Shown here: positions 10,946-21,448 of the stretch, one piece after another
Position numbering within the stretch: position 1 is the stretch's first letter
Layout: every line of letters begins with the position of its first letter
Source: Symbiodinium natans
Lineage: Eukaryota > Sar > Dinophyceae > Suessiales > Symbiodiniaceae
Assembly: GCA_905221605.1 (NCBI GenBank)
Contig: CAJNDS010002816.1
Coordinates: 205,554-269,553, forward strand
Reading direction: 5' to 3'
DNA: 64,000 nucleotides
The notes under the pieces: generated by a model
Databases searched by the model: none
What the model saw: only the letters and a program-made list of their open reading frames with translations
Told to the model about the DNA's origin: nothing
Translations under genes and position numbers: made by a program

Positions 10946-10992
10946 GTCAAGCCCATCAAAGAGCTGCCTCAGGCCATGTTCATAGAGCCACG

Positions 10993-11604
10993 TCAGGCCT
11001 CTTCCATGACATCGTCTTCTCCTGGATCCATAGGGGCGTCAAGGTCCTCAAGACCCACGCCTCCGGGAGGCTCAACCTCCATGCCTGTTTCTTCAGGCAC
11101 GTCCGAAAAATCCGGAGAATACACGTCCAACTCTCCTTCTTCTTCCATTGGTTCGGTGCGTTCAACCGGAAACTCAAGACTTTTTTCAGGGATCTTTAGG
11201 GAATCAAGCGGCGGACTCGGACCATCGATCGGAACATCAAACTTGATGGGTCTTTCTGGGTCTTCCTTATTACCTTGAAGGTCACGCAAAGCAGCTTTGT
11301 CAAACTCCACTGGGTCCTTGGCACGAAAAGAGCTAAAGATCTCCAATCGAGGTGCCTTTCCGCTACCTGGCGGAACAAAGACTCGAATCCCAGAGCCATT
11401 AGCACCATGAGGTCCCAAGTAAATCGCCCTCACCAAGCGCTTTCCACGATGCTCGGGATAGTCTTTTTGGGGTTTCCCAAAACCAACAGCCCCAAATTCA
11501 CAAGTCTTCACAGGCTGGACAGTAGACCCACGTAGTCTTTCCAAAGGCGTGCTATGTTCTTTGGACACATGAAACAAGTTATGCATCCTCACAGAGTACC
11601 TCAT
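10993..11604 (-). pseudogene. Element C: linker between integrase and reverse transcriptase
   Basis: The reverse frame (203 codons) encodes a segment like the post-integrase part of copia polyproteins: RGKRLVRAIYLGPHGANGSGIRVFVPPGSG, then an acidic Pro/Glu-rich stretch ending DPGEDDVMEEA. Element B has the equivalent KTVRVSYLGPVHPRGGGVYGT followed by an acidic region. It overlaps the integrase frame at its 5' end out of phase, so a frameshift separates them. Confidence 0.6.
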
Positions 11605-12181
11605 GGCCTCGACTTCCTAGAGGCAGTTTTCCATCCACACGCTCTTCTAATCCCAGCCAGACAGACCAGAACGCTTCTTTCACTAGGCAAATGTTACGTT
11701 CAACAATGCCCTTCGCTTGAGGTCTGTTTATCGCGAACGGGACCCAGTGCATTGACCTCCCCCCGAATGTCCGATGTTTAGCCGCATTGCGAAAAACACT
11801 CTCGAGTCCGTGGACAACAATGTCCAATCCGGCCAATCCCATTTCGGCCAAGGATTTGCAGACCGACACAACTGGCACCTCGTCCTCAGGTCCTAAGACC
11901 ACGGTGTTTAAGTACCCCGTCAAGACGTGAACTAGAAGAAGAAACATGACATTCTTTCCAAAAAATCCAAAGTCTACTTGCAACTCTCCGGGTCCGTAGG
12001 CGTAGTGATTTTTCATGTGTTTCCTACGCGCGGGCACTCTCCCTCTAGCGCTTTGACAAATGTCACAGCCGCTCACATAAGGTTGGTGACCCTTGTTTCG
12101 GTGCGCCTTCAGCCGCTCCGAGGTCAAGTAGACCGGAACCTCGGGACTTTTGCCGGGACCCCCGCAGGGACCCAAGCCCAC
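11579..12181 (-). pseudogene. Element C: integrase
   Basis: The reverse frame holds an H-x4-H..C-x2-C zinc-binding start (HRNKGHQ..SGCDICQSARG), the first catalytic Asp in ELQVDFGFFG, and the KGIVER Glu block (NRPQAKGIVERNICLVKEAFWSVWL). The segment that should hold the second Asp (about residues 120-140) is shortened and no clear D-x2-G block is visible. Integrase joins the LTR DNA copy to the host chromosome. It is shifted relative to upstream and downstream frames, so the element is dead. Confidence 0.7.
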
Positions 12182-12893
12182 ATAAGGCCCACTTCTTCAA
12201 GACACGCCAACGTTTCATCATCGGCCCTTCAGCTTCCTCGCCCGGAGGCTCAGCTTTCAATGCACAATCAAGCATGCCACGCACCAACAACAGGCGGCGC
12301 ACAACACTCCAAGACCTACGTGGTACACGTCCTGCCAAGGTCACACGCACAAACTTCAGCCTACTCCTACGGCGCACACTCAGAAGCTTCACGCACCTCC
12401 GCAGCCAACCTCTGAAAACCAAACCCAGAGTCAACCCTAAAGCCAAGGCACTGCTTCTTTTCCATGAGGACCTGGGCACAGAGGTACAGTGTGCAGACCC
12501 ATTCGCGGCAGGCAGGCTGCACTCACAGTCACCTACCAAGCACTCAAACGCTCCTACCCTACCACCTACTCCACACAGCACTTCTCCTACAGCAGAGAGC
12601 CGGGCTTCCGCTCCTACCTTTTTCGTTGACTGCAAAAACGATCTGTTCACTCCAAGTCCATTTCGTCCCCCGGCTGCTGGTGGGGTGATTGGTGAAGGAG
12701 GCCCGATGCCTCCGATCTCGCCCTCGATCTCCATCCCCGCAAAGGCCGCAAAGGCCTCCGGCGGCGTCCCCATAACTCTCATAGTATCCCCATCCAACCC
12801 CGCCACGCTCTCCATCAAGGTATCCGGATGCGGTGTCGTTGGAGGGGGTAGAGGAGGAAGAGGAGGCGGAGGGATGGGCATGCTGACGTCCAT
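12063..12893 (-). pseudogene. Element C: proline-rich region and hydrophobic segment before the integrase
   Basis: The 276-codon reverse frame begins with a poly-Pro stretch (PPPPLPPLPPPTT), continues through a Gly/Pro linker, then a short hydrophobic run (ALALGLTLGLVFRGWL) followed by many Arg and Lys. Element B has a proline-rich region and a stronger hydrophobic segment at the same place, before the integrase zinc finger. An intron-like GTAGGAG sequence at about 12620 interrupts the coding character. It could be partly cellular sequence. Confidence 0.4.
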
Positions 12894-12899
12894 AGGCGT

Positions 12900-14382
12900 G
12901 CCTGGTGCCGAGGACGGAGCGTCGGAGAAGACGGACGGAAGGAGGGGAGAACGGCAAGAAAGCTGGAGGTCCTGGCGGAAAAGCTGGACTCTTTGACGAC
13001 GATGGCGCCACTTCGGCTGTTGCAGCCCGCTTCATATCGGCACGCAAACGAATCATCGCCTCTGCTTTCGCACGCGCCTGGTTGAGCAACATCCACCCCG
13101 ACGGTGGTGGAGCTGGAGCTGGCTTGTGGAGGGGTGCTGCTGTGCCAACAGACGCGGATGGCTCCACATCCGGCATTGTAGTTGGCGGTTGGGCAGCTAG
13201 AGTCACCCGGCGGTTGCTCTGGACGAGCACGTCCGCCAAAAGCGCCCTCAAGTCGGCAGCCGGCACACGCTCGACCTTGAGCTCGTTTGGCGGAATATTT
13301 GATAGTTCTGCCGTGAACAACTGGTATTGGGCAGGGTAGCACCGCAACACCCGAAGAGCCTCCAGGTTTTTATTTCTTGAGGGTTAACTGGACGCCAACC
13401 TGATTGTTTCGCCAGAAGCTCCTTTGCTCGCAGGGAAGGTGAATTGGCGGATGGTAGCACTCACATCGGGGCCTATCACCCCCATCGCTGTCCAAAAAAA
13501 ATACGGACCTCGCATGCTCTGCACGACGACCGTGCTCTTCGATGAGGGTGTCGGTCAAGGTGGCCTGATCCACCGACGGAGCCACTATGGCCCTCAGCTC
13601 GTTGATGAGCATGGGCTTCCTTACAGGGATGCCGCTGGTGTTCACCACCAACTCCTCCGTCTCCACTTCCCCAAGGCAAGCTGGAATCCCCAAAAGCTGT
13701 TCGACGAGCCCGGGGGTCGAGGAAAACATGTCGATGTGCTGAAAAAGCTGCCTTGAGATAGACAGCTGGCCCTCTGCCTCGAAGCGGTACGCAAGACGAG
13801 CGATCATGCTTGTCGAAAAGGCTTCCACCTGGGCCACACTCCCACTTTGGGAGTTGACAAGACAGAGCGGGGGCGAAGCTTCCTCCATCCTTCCAAAGGC
13901 TCCAAGCTTTGAGCAAAACATTCAGCACAACAAGTAGAGAGCCGGGCTTCCGGCCTACTTCTACAACTGCAGCATGCTCACATCCACTCAAACGTTCCTG
14001 CAAAACATGCTCATGCAGCTCGTGCTTCCCAACATGTTGCTTCACGGAAAATGCTCGCAGCAAAAAACTTAAAAGGTGTCACCTCCAATGCTCTTCCTAC
14101 GTTGGGCGGTGCCTTCTTCTGCACCTTATCCACTTCCATCGCGTCGTCGTTCGGGCTCCACCCCGGCTTGGGCGAGGCAAATGCACACGCTGCCGCACTC
14201 GATGCACTGCTCGGTTCGGCACACAGATCAATGGGCTCTTCAAGGATCGATTGAGGATTCAAGGAACTATCGAAAATTCCCAAGGCGTGGGACAGATGGC
14301 GCTCGAAGTCGGGTGCCTCCTCTTCCGTATGCACGAAAGCAGCCTGCACACTGTACGGGATACGGTCAGGTACCAGGCACAC
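12900..14382 (-). pseudogene. Unknown multi-part coding region upstream of element C
   Basis: Three reverse-strand stretches look coding: 14382-14086 (EEEAPDFERHLSHALGIFD..DAMEVDKVQ), 13921-13376 (ARLAYRFEAEGQLSISRQLFQHIDMF..ELVVNTSGIPVRKPMLINELRAIV) and 13350-12900 (YPAQYQLFTAELSNIPPNELKVERV..LLNQARAKAEAMIRLRADMKRAA..). A GTGACA donor-like site follows GGAG at about 14085. No family is recognised. Either this is a cellular gene into which element C inserted, or it is the Gag-side coding region of C; no zinc knuckle or protease motif is visible, which favours the first. Confidence 0.35.
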
Positions 14383-15486
14383 AGTAGCGAAAAGGGAAGG
14401 TACAAAGTGGCCAACTTTCCCAGAGGAGAGGCAAGGCCAGCACGCGCCCCATGGTGGTCAGCCAGTGGGAACTTGTTAGCAAGAACAATGGATGCAAGAC
14501 CAACCCAGGGCACCCCATGGTGGTCAGCCAGTGGAGCAGCCCCGAGCAACAGCCGACACAACTTGCGGCTCTATTATTGAAACCCGGCTTGGTTCCCAAC
14601 ACCCAGGCGCACAACTGTGCCCAGTCCGACCAATACCCAAGTAGAAACTTGGGCCGCAGTCAGCAGGGCCCTTCAAGCTTCCCAAGAAGGAAGCCTGCAA
14701 GTAGCAGCAGCTACCGATTGCAAGGAGAAAGACAACCAGACAGCAGTCAAACCCTTACTCTAGCCTGCAGCAAGAGGAAAAGCCAGCGCGCGCCCCATGG
14801 TGTTCAGCCAGTGGGAACTCAACAGCAAGAACAGCGGATGCAAGACCAGCCCTTTCCTGATTTTTGGCCTTTATGCTGACTCCCTCAACAGCAGTTGGCG
14901 GTCAGCGGCGGTACGGGGCAACAGACAGGCTTGCGTCAAATTCTTCTTATCGACCCCTCACGCTGGGATGTTAGTTTCTTGTGTCAGAAGAGTGCAACAC
15001 ACCTTTAAATTTTTGGCGGCGCAAGAAGGCTCTCCAAAGGTAGCACACGCCGGAAACTCCAAATTGTGGACGGAGTGTTCACTATTCTGGTTTGCAACAG
15101 AGGGGCAAGAACCTGCCGAATGGCATCAAGAAAGTGAACTGGTACACTTGGCCTAAATTCTTGGTACTGGTGGTGCCCCAAGTGTTTGCAAGCCTAAAAG
15201 CAAAATCCGAACAAACGCATTAAAGCCAGGTTTGCTGTCTGGTTGTTGCAGATCCCCTTTCGCCCTTAAGACGAACCTTGTCGGTGTCCTTTCGCAACAC
15301 CGTTTGGTCTGCAAATTGTGTTATGCTGCGCATTGAAGAGATCCCTCTGCGCTAACCTGAGATTTGTTCTTGGCAGCCTCCGCCCAGGCCTTTAAGCTTC
15401 TGCAATACCTGCCGTGAACGGGAAAGTTCTTGAAGGTCCACCGCATATTTGGTTGCAGGAAACGTGGGCAGTTGATACGCACAACT
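14383..15486. other. Spacer with three copies of a CCCCATGG-centred repeat
   Basis: No gene is supported. Copies of CCCCATGGTG.TCAGCCAGTG followed by a shared ACAGCGGATGCAAGACCA-like tail begin at 14447, 14513 and 14793; the first two are 66 bp apart. The rest of the stretch shows no recognisable element up to the CAACT target-site duplication of element B at 15482-15486. Confidence 0.4.
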
Positions 15487-16074
15487 TGTGAAAAGCAGAG
15501 CTCGCGCAGCAGTCTCTTTTTCACTTGGCACTTGAGCCAAACACCAAAGTGTTCAGCAAGCTTCAGTTCTTGCAGCAAGCTCTCTCCAAGAGCTCAGGGC
15601 TCCAAAAAGCTACGAATTCCATCTCAACTTTGTTCTACAAAGGAGAAATGCAAAAGAGCAATGCAACTGCTTTGGTTTACACCTCGGGGACTTCAGGTCA
15701 CTTCCGAACAGCAAAACAGCGAAGCTTCAGAGTCCACTCTGCACTCCTACTCCCATCCTACACGTCCGACGGCAACGAACGAAGTGGCGGGGACACGGAG
15801 TGAGTTGCAACAAGACAGAACCTCAGAGTTCTGACACGCACTTCTTCACTACTGCTCTCAAGCAGTTCCAAGTGCTTCAAAACTCATCCTAGGCCATGCC
15901 AACAAGACAAGAACATGCCAAAGTCAAGCAAGACATGCCACACATGCTTAAGGGCTTTGGGACAAACCAAACATGCTCATGCCAAGTCATGCAGCAGAAA
16001 AACTCTCATGCTTCTCTCTGTATGGTCAAACACCACATGGCACCAACTGGGCAAACACTACAGGTGAATTTTAC
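15487..16074 (-). mobile_element. Outer part of the 3' LTR of element B
   Basis: This stretch matches 36808-37390 closely, with scattered substitutions and small indels (for example near 15920). It contains the spliced-leader-like core at 15531-15541 and the TGGCATGT cluster (about 15895-15985). It ends in AGGTGAATTTTAC, after which the LTR sequence is replaced by the retroposon array; the remaining terminal bases of the LTR reappear at 27810-27825. Confidence 0.8.
15531..15541 (-). promoter_or_regulatory. Spliced-leader-like core in the 3' LTR of element B
   Basis: Reverse strand TTTGGCTCAAG, identical to the copy in the 5' LTR at 36852-36862 and to the 3' end of the dinoflagellate spliced leader. 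Confidence 0.5.
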
Positions 16075-18985
16075 GTCTGCACGCTGCGAGGCGTAGCCAC
16101 CCGAAGGGGCTGTGGGTTCAAGTGAAACAAAAGCTTACTAAAACTGTGGGGTGAAACTGCCGGTAAGTTCCCCCTCTCATTCCTTGTCCTCGGTTTTGAC
16201 GTACCGCTACCCTCAACCGAAGTGAGGCCGGAATGTCGTTTTGACCAAGTCGTTGCCATTGGCTTGAAGACTTTGGCCAAGGCAAATTGCCTGTATGCTT
16301 GCACATTCTCTGTGTTGTCTATTCGGGAGGTGATCCATGCCCTCGTTCGTGGAGGCCGCTATCCCTCAACCGAATGGAGGTCATTCCTGTAGACCCAGAT
16401 GCTCGTTCTACGAGTCTCATTGCATGTCCTGAGTGCTTCCATCCACACCCCTCAACCGTAGTGAGGCCGGACATGTCTTCAAACCAGGTCATGGCCCAAG
16501 GCTTCATGGACTCTGGTTACGGTGGCTGCCTCTTGATGCACAGGGCATACTTCCTGTGGCTTTTGCCGGGAGGTGATCCATGCCCTCCGATTCTCAGAGG
16601 CCGCTATCCCTCTACCGGCGGGGTGGTCAATCCCCATACACAGACCGTTCCGATTGAGGCCCAATTCTGCACTTTCTCGTCATCTCACCTTGACGGATCC
16701 ATGCCCTCGATTCACACATCTCCAACACGAGCCAAGCAGGAGGAACAGGTGAAGTACCTGCCCAAACATACCCCTTTTTAGGCTGGAGGACGCTAAGCGA
16801 CCGAAATCGCCGCTACGCACCGGTGACCCCACGCCACACACCTTCAACAGGTGGCCGGTACAGGCGCCTGACAGGGGGCCGGGCAAGGTGCCGACTACCA
16901 GGTCAAACCCACCCTGCCTGTGAGGATATTATGTACGAGGCCGCTATCCATTGTGAGACTTGACATTCTCCAATCCAGCCGTAGCCATTGTTCCAAAGAC
17001 AGTCGGCTGGCTCTCTTGTTTGCCACCAAAACTCCATACTCTCACTTGGGAGTCGATTACCCTCAACCGAAGTGAGGCCCACTCTGCAACCACGGGTTAG
17101 CTGCATGCTTGGTCCTTGTGGGCATTTCTGAAAGCAGTGACAACGAATCCTTCACGGAGTACGTCCCGGCTAATCCAGGGTTCTCAGCAGCTCCGGTGTT
17201 CTCGCACTTACTAACCGTGCCTTGCTGTTCTCCCCAGAATCGCCCTGGCTTTCTCGCACTTACTCACCAGTCGACGTATTCCTCACCACAAAGTTCACTG
17301 CCATTGGGACTCGAGGCTTCTCCAGTGCAATGCTGGTACCTGCTCTTTGCTGGCCTCCATGCCTGGCCAGTTTCCTTTATCCATATTCTGGAGTTTGCTC
17401 TTTCCATATCTCACATTCCCTCAGACCTAAGTCGAGGCCGAATGATTGCTTTGTGTGATTGAGCACTGCTGGGCTGCGGTTGTCTTCTATCAATTGCTCC
17501 GACACACCGGCACCGCGGAGTCTATGCTTCAAGCTCTTGACCGCTTTGCACCCAGTAGCATCAGCCGTCCAAGCTGCATGCAGTGCTTCCAGAGTCTCCA
17601 GGACTCAATTCCGGCAGACCATTCATTCCAGTGCCCGGTCTGCCCATTCCATGTCATGCTCGCAATTATCAGTCCCTCTTGTGCCCATGCGGCATCTTTT
17701 CCAGGAACTGCTTGTCATCATTCTTCCCTCAGCTGAAGCGAGGCCGGAACTTCATGCACCGTTCTTCATCAGCGAGGCGTTTTCGCAACCCTTCTGTTGT
17801 TCCCTCAGCCGTGGCGAGGCCGAACCATCCATTCCCTTAGCCCGGCGAGGCCGAACCTTTGCTCCAGCATAGCGAGGCCGAAACTGCCCTTGCATAGCCT
17901 CACATGGCATCTCCGCTGGTTTCACGGGTTCTGAAAGCATTGTTCTGCGAGGGTATGTTGATCACCCTCATTCCGGCAAGCTAAGCCTGCATTCGGGTTT
18001 GCCCTCACATGGCCCTTAGTGGCGAGGCTGTGCTCGCAATTCAATCCACTTCCACTTGCCTGGTTACTGGCCGGCGACATTCCATCACCTCAAAGGAGCA
18101 TCCATTCCTCATCATCTTCCGACAAGGCCAGCATCCTTCTCGACACATCAGGGCCATACACCATTATCACCAGCCTTCCCAGGTATCTGATTACACGTCC
18201 GCTGCCATCAATCATCAGGGATGGGTCTGTGGGATCGACATAGAAATCGATGTTCCAAAGTCTCGCATCTTCACAGCATCGGAAGTTCCGGAGCTGCAAG
18301 TGGAGGTTAGCTGCATTCAGGCTTCTTTGGACATTCCAATTCCCACAGCTGCCCCAGGCTATGTTGCCTCTCCTGGTGCGACGGACAAAGTGGATACGAT
18401 ATGACTGCGACAGTTCCAGGAAGAGTCCTTCACTACGCCCCTGGTGTGACCATGCAAATACACAGCATGCAATTGCCGGCATGGTCCGTCGCTCTCCGTC
18501 TGCCTTGCAGCAAGTCTCTTTGGCGTGTGGCACACTGTCCAGGGCACAGTGGACGGCCACTTTGGTCGCCGATAGCCCACGGGCGGAATTCTGGGGTTGA
18601 GACGGGGCCCTGTTCCACCAAAGGAAGTTAAGGCCTCGGAACCCGATTCGCTCGCACAGGTCTGCTATCTTCTTGCACCTCAGTTCCAGGAGGTGTTTCC
18701 CTCAACCGTAGTGAGGCCGAACTATGTTGTCCCTCCGAAGCGAGGCCGAAGACTTTCCACAATCCTCAGCTCAGGCGAGGCCGACAACACCCTCAGCAGA
18801 GGTCGAAAGTTCCCTCAGCACTCGGCGAGGCCGTACACAGGCAGCTATGTGGCTGGCAGAACTACCGAGCAAACACAGTGGTTTCGGTTTGAGTCCTGTT
18901 GGAGCCCACCCTTAGGTACAGCCTCCAGGCCACCGATCCGCTCACTACCTGCGCACCCCACCGGGGTTGAGCCGAGACTTGAGCC
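16075..18985 (-). mobile_element. Retroposon family X, copy 1 (full length)
   Basis: About 2.9 kb between two 13-bp target copies. Read on the reverse strand it begins GGCTCAAG (the last 8 nt of the spliced leader), followed by a hairpin in ACCCCGGTGGGGT, and ends with a stem-loop AGCCCCTTCGGGTGGCT close to the insertion point. No protein frame is convincing. The interior is packed with short CCCTCA..GAGGCCGAA elements. A near-identical copy is at 25001-27809, and a 5'-truncated copy at 18999-19312. Shared 3' end with variable 5' truncation is typical of target-primed reverse transcription of an RNA. Confidence 0.7.
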
Positions 18986-18998
18986 AGGTGAATTTTAC

Positions 18999-19312
18999 GT
19001 CTGCACGCTGCGAGGCGTAGCCACCCGAAGGGGCTGTGGGTTCAAGTGAAACAAAAGCTTACTAAAACTGTGGGGTGAAACTGCCGGTAAGTTCCCCCTC
19101 TCATTCCTTGTCCTCGGTTTTGACGTACCGCTACCCTCAACCGAAGTGAGGCCGGAATGTCGTTTTGACCAAGTCGTTGCCATTGGCTTGAAGACTTTGG
19201 CCAAGGCAAATTGCCTGTATGCTTGCACATTCTCTGTGTTGTCTATTCGGGAGGTGATCCATGCCCTCGTTCGTGGAGGCCGCTATCCCTCAACCGAATG
19301 GAGGTCAATTCC
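18999..19312 (-). mobile_element. Retroposon family X, 5'-truncated copy
   Basis: These 314 bp repeat the 3'-terminal part of family X almost exactly (compare 16075-16380), then stop at GAGGTCAATTCC against the next 13-bp target copy. The truncation removes the transcript 5' part, as seen in incomplete LINE-driven reverse transcription. Confidence 0.75.
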
Positions 19313-19325
19313 AGGTGAATTTTAC

Positions 19326-21435
19326 TTCTGCACGCTGCGAGGCGTAGCCACCCGAAGGGGCCGTTGGTCAAGGTGAAACTAAACTAAAAATTACCTCGCT
19401 TGAGGTGTTGCGTTCTCAGCTAGGCCCTCTCTCAGCTGCAACCCTCAGCACTCGCGAGGCCGAACTTTGCCCTCCGCATGCATTGCTGTTGAGGCACTTG
19501 TTGTGGCATCAGCCTCCGTAAGTTTGGCAATCCTCACTCAGCACTGGATGTTCTGTTCGAGGCATATTTCCTCAGCGCATGCGAGGCCGCAAAGTGAAAC
19601 ACGTGAGGTATGAAAGACTGCTACTCCAGGTTCGTCCGCAGCTCCGGCTTTCTCGCACTTACTAACCGTGCCTTGCAGCCTCCCCCAAAGTAGCGTCACC
19701 CTGGCTTTCTCGCTCTTACTCACCAGTTGACCAATAATGCATCTCACGCGGTTGCTTCATGGTAAAACTGCAGCTCGAGGTCCCGGCGTTCTCGCTCTTA
19801 CTAACCCGGACCGACACTGCAGAGAAGCATTGACTGTTGTTCCCTCAGCGGAGGCGAGGCCGAACAACCATTCCGCTGCATCTGCGCAGCCAGGCCCTCA
19901 GCTCCTCACTGAGCCAGGGCTCTCTCTAGACAGAGTTCCCTTGCTGGCAAGCCCTCTATCTCTATGTGACCCCCGCGGTGCCACGTATAAGCAGCTGCTC
20001 CGCGTGTCTTAGGACCACAGTTTTCATTCGGATTTGTTGTTGTAGGCCTTCCAGTGCTTGAGGCCGAATCCAAACACCACATCTCACGTCACACGGCTAG
20101 GCAATTTGGCTCCAACATCTGAAGATAGTGACACATACTCTGCGTGGCGTCCGCGTGAGCTAGCCTGTCCTAGAGTTTAGGAGTTCGGCTCCTTTCATCG
20201 CTTGTCTTACCACAGGTCTCTTTCGGTGGCCCGTACTCAGCAGCCAGCACATGTACCATCCTCAGACGCCAGAGCCGCCTTGCCCCAGCAAGTGCCCATT
20301 CAAACCACTCACCAGATAGTGAGAGCCAACATCTTCAAACAACCTCCAGCGGCCGTGCCGCGAGGACCTAAACATCTGCAAGGTTCCGCCTTGTCTGTGT
20401 GCACGGACAGACCCCAGCCCTTGCAGGAGACGTGGATGTAAACAAAAGCAGGCCTGCCATGTCCAGCAGGCTGATTACCATTGGTTGCCTTCAGATGGGA
20501 AAAGCGCGAAGATCGGGTAACCTCCACCTGAATCCTTTCCGGCCAATACCAACCCTTACAAACCCTCAGCACGGCCGAAGGAGGCTTCTTGGACTATTGG
20601 TTTTCCGGGGAGCAGCCACCAACAGCTGCTCGTCAACTTGCACTGCGCCGCACCACCGTCCTACTGCAAGTTCTTTGGCAACGGTTTCTCAGTAGCACCA
20701 GTCAATGAGCTTTACGACACTGATGCCTCTGGTTATTTGTGTCCAGGCAGATCCACCAGGGTTGGGCCAAATCTTTTCTACCTGATTCTACCTGCGAAGA
20801 AAATCCAGTTGTGCTCAGCTTGCAGATCCCCGAACACCTGCAAGCTTGGGCTCGAGCACACCGCAATTGTTCGGGACACTCCTGTCGCCACTGCAAGGAT
20901 GCCGCTTGCAGTGCGACGTTGGCCTGCACTGTCTGCAGCGTGCCTGGCCGTTTTCCCCCGTGTTTCGGTCTCACCTTCGTTTTCCACACAAGTGAGCGAG
21001 GAACCCAAACTCACCTTCAGCACAGCCCTCAATCCAAATGAGGGTCGGTGGGTTTTGCTCACCCAGAGACAGCAGGAATCTCTGGTGAGCAACAGGCTAG
21101 CGTCACCCCTCAAGCAAAGCGAGGCTGCAACTCTCACTGTGACCCAGAGCAGACTGTAGGTCACAAGGTTCCCTCAGCAACGCGAGGACGAAAAGCTTCC
21201 CTCCAGCGAAGCGAGGCCGAAAACTGTGCACTCACGCCCTTCGTCGACGGCAGCAGTTGGCGGGCCGCCGCTCTATGACAGCTTAGCCGGTCAGCCGGCC
21301 TACGAGCAAACACAGTTTCGCCAGGGCCTCAAAACGGAACCTACCCTTAGTTACAAGCCCCAGGGCCAGCCACAACGGCACTAAAGACGCTCTCTACCTG
21401 AGCACCCCACCGGGGTTGAGCCGAAACCTTGAGCC
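19326..21435 (-). mobile_element. Retroposon family Y, copy 1
   Basis: About 2.1 kb between target copies. On the reverse strand it starts GGCTCAAGGTTTCGGCTCAA and then the same ACCCCGGTGGGGT hairpin as family X, and ends with the same GCCCCTTCGGGTGGCT stem-loop, but the roughly 2 kb interior differs from X. It contains many CCCTCAGC..GCGAGGCCGAA elements. Near-identical copy at 22874-24987; Y1 lacks a few bases near 20570 (one hairpin element is shortened). No coding frame is supported. Confidence 0.7.
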
Positions 21436-21448
21436 AGGTGAATTTTAC

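Noticed and set aside
16075-16125. tRNA-like or pol III promoter in the tail of X (GGGTTCAAG)
   Set aside because: It does not match a B box beyond GGTTCAA, and no A box or cloverleaf could be drawn.
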